Shown here one piece after another: positions 24,311-36,800 of a stretch of 64,000 nt of DNA (position 1 is the first letter of the stretch; each line of letters starts with the position of its first letter). A program made the translations under genes and the position numbers. The stretch is from Camarhynchus parvulus (Eukaryota > Chordata > Aves > Passeriformes > Thraupidae), in assembly GCF_901933205.1 (NCBI RefSeq), contig NC_044600.1, positions 9,772,501 through 9,836,500 on the forward strand, written 5' to 3'. The notes under the pieces are model-generated. The model saw only the letters and a list, made by a program, of their open reading frames with translations, ran no database searches and was not told where the DNA came from.

Positions 24311-27099
24311 AACCCACTGAGAAATTGCTCTAACTACTCAGGAAAAAAAATGGAGACTGAAATATTCCCTGCCTCCATCTGAGGTTGTTGATGAACAAGA
24401 TGGTCCAAAGCTATTTGTTCATGTAGTTCTCACAAATCACTGCTGGCTGGCCCATGTGGAGCTGTGATATGACTTCAATCTCCCATGCTTGCTCTTTCAG
24501 CAATAACTTGTTTCTTGAGCACTGTCATCTCAACACAACATTTATATTTAGTTTCCTAAATTTAAGAAACTGTTATGATGAAGGCATTTTTTGCTTTTGT
24601 AACTGGGCCATGTAATGTCATGTGACTCTTAATGAAACCATATTCTTATAAGAAATATTGTTCAAAATGCACCTTAGACTGCACCCAGGAAATGGGAAAA
24701 TGCCAAATTTACTTTCAAAGACAAACTTTTAACACATTTAACTCTTTGACCTTTTGGCATAACATGAGAACAACAGTAATCAAGGCAGTATTAAAAACCA
24801 CAGCTGTAGGTAATACAAAGTGCATTTCCTGCATATAATACAAATATAACTTTAAGAAACTAAAGGCACAAGCTAACTAAATATGTATTACATACTAGAA
24901 ATGCACTGTTCAAGGTAACTCTAATAGCTCCAAATATTTGTTTATAATGGATATTTAAAGCAGTTTGAAAATGATCCTCATTAGTGAATTGCAAAAAAGT
25001 ATAATTGCTTAAAATATAAGTAAAATAGACTCTAATATTGACATCTTGGATCAGTGATAAAATACATCATCACATTTATGAATGCACTCTCTATATACAA
25101 TTCATAAATTATTCTTCCATTGATTAAAAGTGTATTAGAGGCTCAAGGATTTGAAGGTCCATTTTTAGGCTGGTGTGGAGGTATTCAAATTCTCTGTGAT
25201 TTGATGGAAAAATACAGAAATCTGAGCTGGATGTTGCCAGCTCCCTGTTCTGTACGTTAGTTAATGATGAGCCTGATCACAATGTGTATGTGCAGATTTT
25301 GGTCCACGGGTCCCCCTGGCTGGGGACAGAGGAGGATTTCAGGGGCCAGGCTCCCACTCAGCCTGATCCTGCACCCCCAAAGCTGCGCTGGCTCCCAGGG
25401 GAGCAAAAGGAATCTGGGAAGAGACTGTAATGGGCTGAGGCTGAGACCTGAGCTCAAACCCCAGAGAGGGGCTCAGATCTCAGGTGCCAATTCAGGCTCA
25501 TCTCTAACTTGGGTACAGTCTGCTCCACTTGCCCAAAAACAAAGGAAAAAAGAAAACTGGGGGGAAAAAAGACAAAGAATGCACTTTGTTGGCTTCTGTA
25601 AATATGAGCAGAAATTGTTTCAATATATTTACTATGTTTGTTCTGAAAGAAATGTGCAATAACTTCACTGTTACGGATACACAGGCTCTATAACAAGACT
25701 TTTAGATCTCTCTGGAAAAGCTGCTTGCCCGTCCCCCCCTCCCTGTGTGCCTGGCCCACCTCCTGAAAATTAGGTCTTTTAAAAATGACAAGCTGGAGGA
25801 AGGATCACCTACTCTGCTATGAAGTAACTCTGCCAGTAGTGCATGTTACCTTGGGAAATAAAAATTTCTGTCCATGCAATATAATGCTTTTTTATGTGCT
25901 CTAGATATTGAGCTGAAAAGTGAAGAGTCATCCCCAAAATGTTCTATGTTTATCAACATATTTACTATCCACACTTAGGTTCATCAACTCCCAACCCACC
26001 AATCTTCTTTAGACTCGAAAAAATGAGTTCTACAACAGGATTATTAATCTGAGATTAAAAGAATGTGATGTCTAAACCCAACAACACAGCACCTTCCAAA
26101 TCACCTGTGTGAAGACAGGTCCTGGCCCAGTGACTATGGACAGGACTGATGATGCACGGCCTGCCACTGCTCTGTGAGGGCTCCCAGTTGGGGTGTCCCC
26201 AAAGCACTGGGTGAAAGCCCAGCCTGGAGCACACATGCCAGTGGAGAGCCTCCTGAAGACTACAGTGCCCACTAAGCCCGCTTTAGCCACCCCATCTCTG
26301 GCTGAAGCCTGGCCAGCACGGTGCCACCAAGCAGACTGGCAGCTCTGTGTGTGCTGCCAGACCTCAGTATATCCCAGTGCTGAGGAAAACCCTGGGAGAG
26401 AGGCCTGGCATGCACGGGTGGACACAATGTGATGTTCAGCATGGAGCAGCTGGCAGGTGGCCATGGCTGAGCAAAGGCCATAGGAACATCCTTGTATGTA
26501 CTGAATCCAACCCAAGTCAGATTTCCCAGGTTATAAAATCCCTTAGCTTTTAACTGTGAGGAACATGTGTGGGGTTGGTGAGCAGCTGCAAAGTTTCCAT
26601 ACACAGTCTGGTTTCTGTATGCAATCCCTTGAACTTAGGGGAGATTTCACTGGGATAAAAGACACCCAGTAAAAAGGGTTGCAGAATCAGGCTCTGTAAC
26701 CATTTAAATAACTTGTGAATTATTAAATCAACAACAACAAAAAACTTGTGTTTCTTTAGGAGAAGGCAGAGCATGTGGCGCTCGCCCCTGCCCCGCAGGG
26801 CTGTGCGGTGTCACCCTGGGCACCTCGCGCGCAGGTCGCGCCGCTCGGCTCGCAGGACTCTGCTTCTGAAATTTTTGAATACTGCCACACAAGAACTAAA
26901 AATTGTCACTGTCATCTCTCAAAGAATTAAACAAACGATATTAAAATACCATCTTCTGTCACATTTAAAGGCAGTTGGATATGTTTTTTCCTCTATATTT
27001 ATATATACAGAGTTCTGATCTAGAAAAACCAATACAATAAACCATTTTACGTTTAAAAACAGGCAGTCTTTGGTGACGCAAAGGCAGAGATTTTCTTTG

Positions 27100-27858
27100 T
27101 TACCTTCTGCCTATTTCACTCTGTCTCATGAAGTGAATATTATTGGCACTGTCAGAAAGTTCGAGATACTGCTCCACAGATAAAACAAAATATCCATCGT
27201 AGCCTTGTACCCGCCCAGTGCTTAAAAGCTGCTGTTTCTCTCCATCTGTCCACGCCCGAATTCCTTCTTCCCCCTCCTGCAGCCGCCTCTGCTCCTTAGT
27301 CCAGGCCTGAGCCACGGCTCGCTGCCTGGCTATCTCCAGGACATGGTTCTTCTCCTCCTCCACCGTGGTTCCGTAGCGCACGTTGAAGCAGAGCGCGCCG
27401 TGCTGCAGCTGGATGTCGGCAAAGCGTCTAGTCCTGCCGTTGATCACCGACGTCATCTGCGACACCGTCACGTTGACGCCGTTCTCCAGGATGCGGCGCC
27501 CGCCAGTGCTGCCAATCAGGGCCAAATCTTCTTCCAAAGAGCCCAGCTTGATGAAGTAATGGGTGTCCCGGCCCTCGATGGTGAAATGCAGATTCTCCAG
27601 ATAATGAGCGTTGTTGAGGATGGCAGCAATGCGCCGGCTGTCTTCGTTAGCCACCCCGATAATGTCAGCTGTCACTATACCGTCCTTTATAGCAAATTTG
27701 ATGCCTTTTCCAAATACTGAAGGAACAGCTGCAAATCTCAGTTGCTTCACTCCTTCAGAACACTTGCCATCACTATACCTGGGTGTCATAGGAAGTTGGT
27801 CCAAGGATATAAAGTTTCGGAGTTGCTTTTGTAGCTCACATTGAATACCAAGGATAGT
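27100..27858 (-). CDS. TENM1: TENM1 last coding exon: Tox-GHH-like domain and TCAP-1
   Basis: The exon is 759 bases, starts [20 protein letters not shown] after TTTTCTTTTCCAG and ends at TAA (27100-27102). It includes [20 protein letters not shown], the conserved [10 protein letters not shown] and [18 protein letters not shown], then the helix-rich [20 protein letters not shown]. This is the toxin-like fold of the GHH family, which in teneurins is not known to act as a bacterial-type toxin. The last 41 residues before GRR are TCAP-1. The sequence is very close to mammalian TENM1. Confidence 0.96.
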   Translation of the reverse strand, partial: TILGIQCELQKQLRNFISLDQLPMTPRYSDGKCSEGVKQLRFAAVPSVFGKGIKFAIKDGIVTADIIGVANEDSRRIAAILNNAHYLENLHFTIEGRDTHYFIKLGSLEEDLALIGSTGGRRILENGVNVTVSQMTSVINGRTRRFADIQLQHGALCFNVRYGTTVEEEKNHVLEIARQRAVAQAWTKEQRRLQEGEEGIRAWTDGEKQQLLSTGRVQGYDGYFVLSVEQYLELSDSANNIHFMRQSEIGRR

Positions 27859-30800
27859 CTGGAAAAGAAAACAGCACTCAAGTTTGCAGGCAAGGTACCT
27901 CACCCTCCTCATCTCTTAATTGCTTAGAATGGCTCTTCAATTTGTTTGGGAAGTATTGTGCACACCTACAGAACCTGGACATATGCACAGGCTTTTTAAT
28001 TGCTTATGGTAGTGCTTTCTGTCTCTTGGATTCCTTAATTTCTAGGAAACAAATGCAAACATATTTATCACAAATGCTATTTTTGTATTTGTTCTTTTTA
28101 TTTTTCCTCCCCCTTGAACTGTTACTCTAATGGCTGTTTTTTCAGCCCTTAGCAGTTCAGGGAAACCTGAATTCAAAGCTATACCCTTTCATGTGGCTCT
28201 ACTTAGTCTCTGTGTGTTTAATTACATCTTCTGTAGAACTGCGGTAATGACTTTTATAGCCCATTCTTTAAGAAAAGCAGGTTGTGAAGGTCTTGAGACA
28301 CTAGAAAAATAGGCAAGTACATCACACCTGTCGATCTTGCTCCCCATAGAGGCTAGAAGAAACCTCACTCCACACTCCTCTTTGTCTTTGAACACTATAC
28401 CTATCACTACATCTTTTGTGTGCCTTGGAAAAGCTTAAGATCTCAGTGATAATTTTCCATGGACATGCTCCACATCTGGCATGAGCTCTGACCCTCCAGC
28501 CTTCTGCACTTGGTGAATGGTAACTGTCTTAAATGCTGGGAACATGAATGTGAGCTCTCAAATGTTCTATGCAATTCTTTCCTGACTACAATAGAGGAAA
28601 GGCATCTTTAGAAAATCATGTTTCTTTGTTAACAGATGCTCATATGCAGAATGTGAATCCCTGCTCAGAATATCAGCAGTTGGTCCTGTTGCAGTCACAT
28701 TGATTGCTGGGTTCTGATAGCTGCTGTCTGGCTCTTTACTGAAAACAAGCCCTGGAGTAAGGCTAAGATTTACAGACCCCTTACAAATCCATAGCAGCAT
28801 TTCCGTTTCTTGCAATAATTATGCAGAGCTACTGACTTGTAAAGCTGTTTATACCCTCAGTGATTTTCCAGTGCTTGTGGCATCTTTGCTAACAAAGATG
28901 AAAATCTGCTGTTCTGGTTTTTTAATTCCACAAGATTTTCTGTGGGTTTTTTCAATATTAACAACAAATACTTTTACACTTTTGTGTATTCTGCACCTCA
29001 AATTTGGATACTTTCTCTATAAATAGCTGCTGATTTTCTTCAATGTGTTGCTAAAAGCTTCTCCTTGAACCTCTCCTCCACCCTGATGCCAGTACATAAT
29101 TGACAACGTTAAAGTTTCTAGCACTCTTAAACAATTTGCTTTGCCTATTACACTAAAAGATATAGTCACGGTTTTTCCTTGGTATGCAATATTTTCTATT
29201 AAAAGTCCTTAATTTAATATTAAAAGCAGCTGAAGAGAATGTTTGCTAACCTTTCCAGGATCCCACTCCTGGGTTTTTGTTTGAAGCTGCAGAAGTTCGT
29301 ATGTTGTCCCCAAAGCTTCTATCTCTGGTTTTGGGAATCCAGGCAGCACATTGTGCAATTGGAAACCAAACAGCTCTAGCCAACTTCCAATGTCTACAAA
29401 ACAAGAAAAGGATGCTGGCAAAAAGGCTCATAAATCCTAGAAAAAGTGAGGGCTGTCTGCAGAAATTCCAGCTATGCAGAAATAATGATTTCACATCAAT
29501 TTATGTTTCCTGCACTAGCTACAGCATTTACTGTAGCAAAGAAATTATTTGGTTACAAAGCATAGCTATACTAAAATCAATAGTGTTCCTTCTATCTATT
29601 TGTAATAGAAAAAATTCAAATTAAGCTGCTTCCATTCTTCCCCTTATTTTACCACAGAGAAAAGCAACAGAAGCAGCTATTAATTATTTTCTTGGTTACC
29701 ATAAATGTTAGAGAAAACAGATCAAGCTCAGTAAGATACAGTCTATTAAATAAATTACTTCAATAGATTTAAGATTAGAGACTTTTTGTATGCAAAAGAT
29801 TTCCGGAATGTTGAATCCATACCACAATTCAAGAGGAAGTTTTATTTTTGTTAGAGACATTTTCACGAGAGACAGGGTACTCTTACCTGTTGTATACTTA
29901 GCAACATCTTGGATTTTGCCAACTGGGTAATTATTTTCAAACGAGTAGAGATTAAATGGTTGTGGGACAGCATTCAGGTGCTTCCATATACGGTGATTTG
30001 GTGTCGTCCACCGACCAGCAATGACGTCATAGTCCCGCTGTCCCAGATGAACTAATTTAGTAAGAGGATCATAGAGTCCTCCATGAAAACCAATGATAAC
30101 CTCAAAATCTGGATTAGTGTCCTGGTAGATCTCTCCATAAGGGGTGTACAAAATTTCTTTTATGACCTGGCCTCGACTGCTAAACACAGCTAGAGGTGTC
30201 CCGGTGTTATCACAAGCAACATAATATTCTTCTCCACTGCTTAATTCCATTGCAATGAGATGACCTTGCAGATCATAATACAGGGATGTTATTTCTGAGC
30301 TAGTGTGATTGTACAAGTGAGTAACTCTTATTGGGTTGGAGAGATCAGCATAAAAGAACTGTAAGTGTTGTCCTAGGCTTGATTTGCTTGCAACTCGTCT
30401 TCCAAGACCATCATAACAGTATTGCACAGTCCAGCCAGACACTTTGTTATACGCTTTGTTCAGCAAACCATTAGAGTTGTACTCAAAGATCTCATTGCCT
30501 CTTTGCCTGAGAAAACCATCTTCATCCATTTTATATTGAATTTCCCCAAGCCTGGTAATGCGATCTCTCAGGTCGTATCTCAGAGGAGTGAGGCGCGCGC
30601 TGTTCCCGTGGCTCAGCAAGTTGATGTTGCCATTAAGGTCGTAGCTGTAGCGCCACTGGGTTTTATCATTCACAGACACAGTCTGGAGCTGACCATCAGC
30701 GTCATATTCGTAAAAATACCTCGTTATGTTGGCATCTACACCCACACGTATGTCACAGATCACCATGCGACCCATGTTATCATACTGGATGGTCATCCAG

Positions 30801-33800
30801 TAAGCAATAGACTTGAGAATTTCATACTGTACTTCTATCACCTGACCGTTGGCACTGAAGATTTTGGTATGCTTCATCACAGTGGTGGTTATCACTTGGT
30901 TTAAATCGTAATTAATGACACTGAATTTTCCAAATTGTTCAGTCCTGCCAGAAACATCGACGTAACGGTACAGGTCTATGGGGAGGGGCGTCTCGTTGAT
31001 CATGGCCTGCATGCTGGTGACACGGAAGTTGTTATAGCTGTAGTCAAATCTGGCATTTACAAGCCCTTCTTCACTAAACCTGAAGATCTGGCGACCAATA
31101 AGTGGACCTGTCCAAAACAAATACAGGAAAGGGGAAAACCAAGAAAAATAATGAATTATGCCCCTGGTTTACTTACCCTACAGATCTAGGAGAGACAGAA
31201 TATGACCTCAGATATGTCCTTTAGCCTTACTACTCCTTAGCTGTGTCAGAAAATACCATTAACTAAGAATATGTTAGATTGTTCTCTCACAAACCTTCAT
31301 TAATGCTTGCTCTACAAATTATTTATATTTTATTAATATTTGTTTAAATGAATGCTGTTTTATTCCTAATTATGATTTCTATTTACTTACAAGATAATTC
31401 TAAACTAAATTTATTTCACATGGTGATTTCCTTCCTCATGTAAGCAGTCCTTTTGAATTTACGTTATATTACAGTGTAAACAGGGAAACTTGAAAATACA
31501 AACAATAAACCAACTTGATTTAGTATTTAGCAAATATCCACACAGAGGAATAAAACCAACAAAACATCCTAAGAGCTATTCCATACCAAGCAATAAAAAG
31601 AAAACTGTATTTCAAGTGGGACAGCTACATTCACCTATGGACACAGACACAGAGATATACACACATATTTTTCTAGTGAAACATAAAATATAAGAATTTG
31701 TCGACATAAAAATAATAGAATTTCATGCCAAGTAAGTGCAAGATCAGGGTGTTGCGAATGAGGAATGAGGAGACAAAAACTTTAGCAAAGCAGTCACACT
31801 TAGACAAACCTGTTTGCCTGTATCTGATGGTACAGATGAACCCATCGTGCATTAAATGTATTGTTTTAATAACCCCAGAAGACTCCTCGTAGGTGAAGGT
31901 GACTTGTGTGGTGTCGTAGAGGATCTCGGAGAGCCGGGACTGTTTGGTGTACTTGTAGAGGACCCTGCGGCCCGTGCCGGGGTACAGGGTCTGCAGCAGC
32001 CGCCCGTCCCGGGCCAGGTCCTGGACGAAGGCGGCGCCGCTGTCGGGAGGGGTGTAGATGTTGCGGTAGTAGCCCACGGACAGCATGGTCTGCAGGGCGT
32101 GGCGCACCATGCTGGGCATCGTCACCGACTGCAGCGACTCCGACTGGTCGTATTCGAAGATGTAGCGCCGCTGGCTGTGCAGCAGGAGCATCACCGACTG
32201 CAAGCAAACAGCAACGGCACGGTCAGGGGGGACCAAGCACATGGGGAGCCAGCTAGTGACAGCCTGGAGCCTACAGAAATGCTGAAACAACCACTCACTC
32301 TTGTAGTTTGCTCTTACTGTTTGTACAATTGCAAGTGAAGCTTTCAGCTCCAGGAGACCTGGCCAGCAAGGTGGTACAAAACAGGAGGAGAATCATAATA
32401 AGTCTAGAGGTAAGGGCCTCCAAACTGGAAGGCAGATGTGGCTCTCAGTAGCATTTCAGCCTCATGCTGACTTGCTATGTCGCTTTGAAATATTTAGGGC
32501 ATCCTCTCAGGAAGCAAAAACAGAGGGAACCTCTTCCTCACACACAGGCAGAGCATCTGCACTGGCAGATGTGTCTAGAGGAGCTGGAAAGAGGAAATTT
32601 TGTGCATGTACAAGGTGTTTAGCTTTTAGTGGCATTCTGCTTATCTCTAGCACAGACCTAGCCCTTTTCCTGTGTATCTTCTTTTAAATACACATGGCCC
32701 CAGAGTTCATAATATCTCCATGCCTACAGATGGATGAAAATATTCTGCAGATTCTTTGGTGTGACTACTTCTATTGCTTATTTTTGATGTTTACAAAGAC
32801 TGTAATTTCTGTACAGGTACTTGGTATTTGCCCTGTGTTGGTTAATTGTGGCTGATTAATGAAATCTGGTTTGCTTATCTGGCAGATGAACGTGCAAGCA
32901 CAGCAGATTTTTTCTACTGATAATTAAAGTTTGAGTTCTGTATGCCTTCTCACCCACCATGGAAAGTCACAGATCACAAGCTGGCAGGTGAACAGTCACT
33001 GTTGAAACAAAGATCTTGAAAACACAGAATGAAAACGCATGGGGAGTTTTGCCACCTTCCCCCAGCTCTAGCAAGTGGCTTGTCTGGACCAGAGCACTGC
33101 ACATTCCTTGCCTTGTCTGAGTTGTGCTGGAGCACCAACACTGCCCAGCTCTTAGCCCACAGCTCAAACCTACCAGGCACATAAGCAAATTTGTCAGGCT
33201 TCTGCAGGACTGAGACATCATACAAAACAAAGCCTTACATGGAACAGCATGACTACTTTGTCATAGAGTATTGGGGAATGAAATCAGAAAAATAGGATCT
33301 TTTCCCCTCTAAGCTCAAAAATCTTCTCTGGGAAGAAAACACCTTACGATCAGCCCTTCAGTGTGTTAAGTAACACTGGCCCTGAGCCACTTTTCTCTGA
33401 CAAATAAACCAACTGCCCATTCAAAGGGCCAGAGATAGGCTCAGCCTTGGCCATCCTCTCTGCACCCCCAGCCCCCTGCCTGCCCAAGATGTGTCTCTTC
33501 CTGCCCTTGGCAAAAGACATCTGTCACCTGTACAGCAGCCAGAGAGCACCAACATATGGCACTCCAGCTCCCCCTCTGCCAACTGGTGACGGCAGACCTT
33601 CACACCCAGCCTTTTCTGATCACTTTATTGCTGCTCCACCAACCATTTCCAACATGCACCGTGTGTTTACTTTGTTTCCACCTTCAGTCAAGAGTCTCCA
33701 GTCTGCAGTAAACCACTGGCTGAACTCTCTCCTAGCCCTGCTGTGACGCCTCTCTCTATATACTGCTCCCGTGCCTGTTTTTAAGCTGTCTGCCATTGAC

Positions 33801-36800
33801 AGAGTATGAATAACAATATCAGAAACGTCCCCAATATAACTTTAGTACCCCTGTGTACCATTTTTACAGCACTTTGTAAAAGTGCTTTGGCTTTTTCACT
33901 ATTGTCCAGGATAACAAAAAGACAGACAGTACAAGGGCTGGAGACTGAGTATCCTCTAAAGCCTATTAGAGGATACCATAAAGAGAAAAAAAAATTAATT
34001 CCCAATTCAGTCTAATAACATTACAATAGATTTTTCAACACTGCACAAATTGCGTTCTAATTGTTTTAAAGGATTTCAGAGTGTAGCTCATAAAACATCC
34101 CAAAATCTGTCATTTTATTAAAGCAACCAGAGCCTGGTCAACCACATAATGATTGATGCCGTATGGTGTATCAAGACAAACAGCCAGTGGCCAATTACTG
34201 GGAGCTCTGCTGGGAATAGACAAATGCTGAGCATCACCACTAGATGTCATTTCTGTCCAACAGACACACACAGACACTCATCTGTTTCGTCTGCCAGATT
34301 TTTAAAGTGAGTTTGGAGTATTCAGGAGATTTTATAGCAGTTTTAACTAATTGAGAAAAGCGACCAAACAAGAGGAACTGAATCTCATCAGTAAGAATTA
34401 TTTACAATGCTAATGTCATGGTGCTTTTTAAAATCTTAATTATTTGAGTTAATTTTCTAAGGGGCAGAGATTTTTGAAGGTGTACAATTAACTCATGTAG
34501 TGATAAAAATGAAGAATTAAATAACTATGAATTGGAAGCGACCTATATAATTGATTTTTTTTTCATGTAAGGAATTATTGGGTCTTACAAGGCTTCAGAA
34601 AACCTTTAGCAATCATTACATAATTAACACAATGAGTTATTGACTTTAATGGAGCCACAAAGTTATATTTCAATGTCTAATTTTGACAGTGAATTAATCT
34701 TTCTTTGGCACAAGAAACAACAGTCATGGAAGTACATTAAATAGCTGGGAGATTATTGTCCATGGTGTGAATGACTTTCCATAATTTTAATGACAAGTTA
34801 CAGCATTACCCAAGCTGCTACCTGAACCAGTAAGCTTTTGCCACTGCTTCTACGAGATCAGGATTTGGCCTTTTGTGTAGAATTCTAGAATAACAGTGTT
34901 AAGTTATATGACTTTATTTATAAGCTCATCATAAACTAAGAACAAAGAGGTTTGGAAAGATAAGAAGCATACATCTTTCCAAAATTACAGTCCATTAGGT
35001 CCAAAGAAAAAAATAAGAGATTCCTCCAAAAGGCACATTGCCCAAATATTTGAAAGCTATAGAAAATGCCTGTTTACTTGTAATTTGCTGAAGAGCATAC
35101 AGACAAAAAAAACCCTGACAAATTTATCTGAAACAAACTTCTGAAGCTCCTGGGGTTTGCCAATCTTGTTAACACATGCAAGAACCACACTGCATGCAGA
35201 CAAGGAGGAATCACATTTCTATGCATTTTCCAGTCTTGATCATTTTTTTTCACTGGGTTAGGTGTAAGTTTTTTGAGGATCTTAAATACATTCAAAATAA
35301 GGACAGCAGAGTTTATCTTAGAAGTACACATTTGGAACTCTTTAATATACAAGTAACTTCAAAGTTACTCGATTTCCTGTGTGGATTTCCTCCTATCAAT
35401 GTTACCTCTTCTGCCCCACACCCCCCATAGCCTTTTCCTGTGGTTTACAGGTTCAGAGAAAATGTTCTGCTAACTCTGGGTTATTGGATAGTCCAAGATG
35501 CTGCTATTTAAAAAACTTTGAATATGAGTTTGCATTGAGTTCTGAAAGCTTTAAAAATACTGACTGGCTTTCTGGTTTTGAAAGACAAGACCAAACAAAA
35601 TGTTACTACAGATGAAGATGGTCCTCCTTGGTTTGTACAATATTTATCTCCACATTTTGTGACCATTGCCTCTAGACATACATGAACTTACAATATTCAG
35701 GGAATTTAGATGCAAAGTCACCACAAAAGCAGAGCAATAACTCATTTTGTATCAGTTTTCCCCCCAAAAATGACCCCCATAAATACTGCAGTAAGCTTTC
35801 TCACAGGATCAATCCCTTGTTTAAAATACAGCATTGAATAGGTAAGCTTGTGCTTACAGTTTCGTAATTTTGGCTTGAAAGAACTGTTTGTGGAAAGAAA
35901 AAATTCTCATTCAGGACTATTATCTTTCTGACTGTTATCCAGAGTAGCAACATGATTTTCAGTAGTTAGGGTGTCCTTTGTTCAATTGAACTTGGACTGA
36001 GACTGGAAAGTTGTTTTGACTTACTAATTAAACAAACCTGACGTGCTGATAACTTTCTTCAGAACTAAACTGTGTCAGGTTTGAGCAGGTGATATGTAGG
36101 TCTGAGCATATCCAGAGACATTTTTATCTAGTTATGTATTTCTATGCATCTTCTGCTTTAAAAGCCTTAAATACTCTTGCAAGAGGAAGTAGTATAACAT
36201 AGTTCAAAATATAATATAATAAATAAATATAATAAATAAATGCAATCTAGTAAATAAATATCATAAACTCCAATTTTTTTTTGCCTTGGCATAAACCCCA
36301 CTTTTAAAATAATTTACCTTTTCTAGATATGTGTAACTCCATATTTTACCATCTGCCCATGTTCTGGAGACGATGTTCCCACTTGCATCATACTCCATTT
36401 TCTCAGTCCAGGTTCCTCTTTGGATGTAGGTGACCAATCCAGAGTGTGAGTAAGTGATATTGACCTCATTGTACTTGCTGATGGGGGACCATAGAATGGG
36501 GCGTCCTGTGTGGTCGTACATGATTCGAAGAGTGAATTTCCGATGATCATCATAAATCTTCCCAGTTCGGGTCACGTGGTCGAAGTCAATGGAGAGCAGG
36601 TTTCTGTTGTGGGTCTAAACACAGAGGTACAGTATGGTAAGAACACAATGCATCCTAAGCACAGCCAACACAGACAGGTCAGCCCTAATCAAAGCGAGCA
36701 ATGCTTTAACTTTGTGAGTTGGGCCTTACTGAAGACAAGAAAAGAGAAAAGATTCAGATGAGAAACAGAAGGACCAAAAAAAAATTAATCCTTGCATTCA

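Larger units (their letters stand above)
22738..27099 (-). other. TENM1: TENM1 3'UTR (probable)
   Basis: The 4.4 kb downstream of the TENM1 stop ends at a good poly(A) site. The length resembles the long 3'UTR of mammalian TENM1. It holds an A/T-rich block at 24060-24310, a TA-rich stretch near 23873-23931, a GC-rich block at about 23520-23800 and a tight CpG cluster at 26779-26852. Without transcripts, shorter forms or an unseen intron cannot be excluded. Confidence 0.58.

Noticed and set aside
30422..30904. 160-codon + strand open frame
   Set aside because: Antisense shadow of the large TENM1 YD exon, whose - strand reading is a conserved protein.
31856..32338. 160-codon + strand open frame
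   Set aside because: Antisense shadow of the GC-rich TENM1 exon 31810-32197.
34530..34620. CR1-like string (TTGGAAGCGACCTATATAA)
   Set aside because: Too short and isolated; no terminal CR1 repeat next to it.
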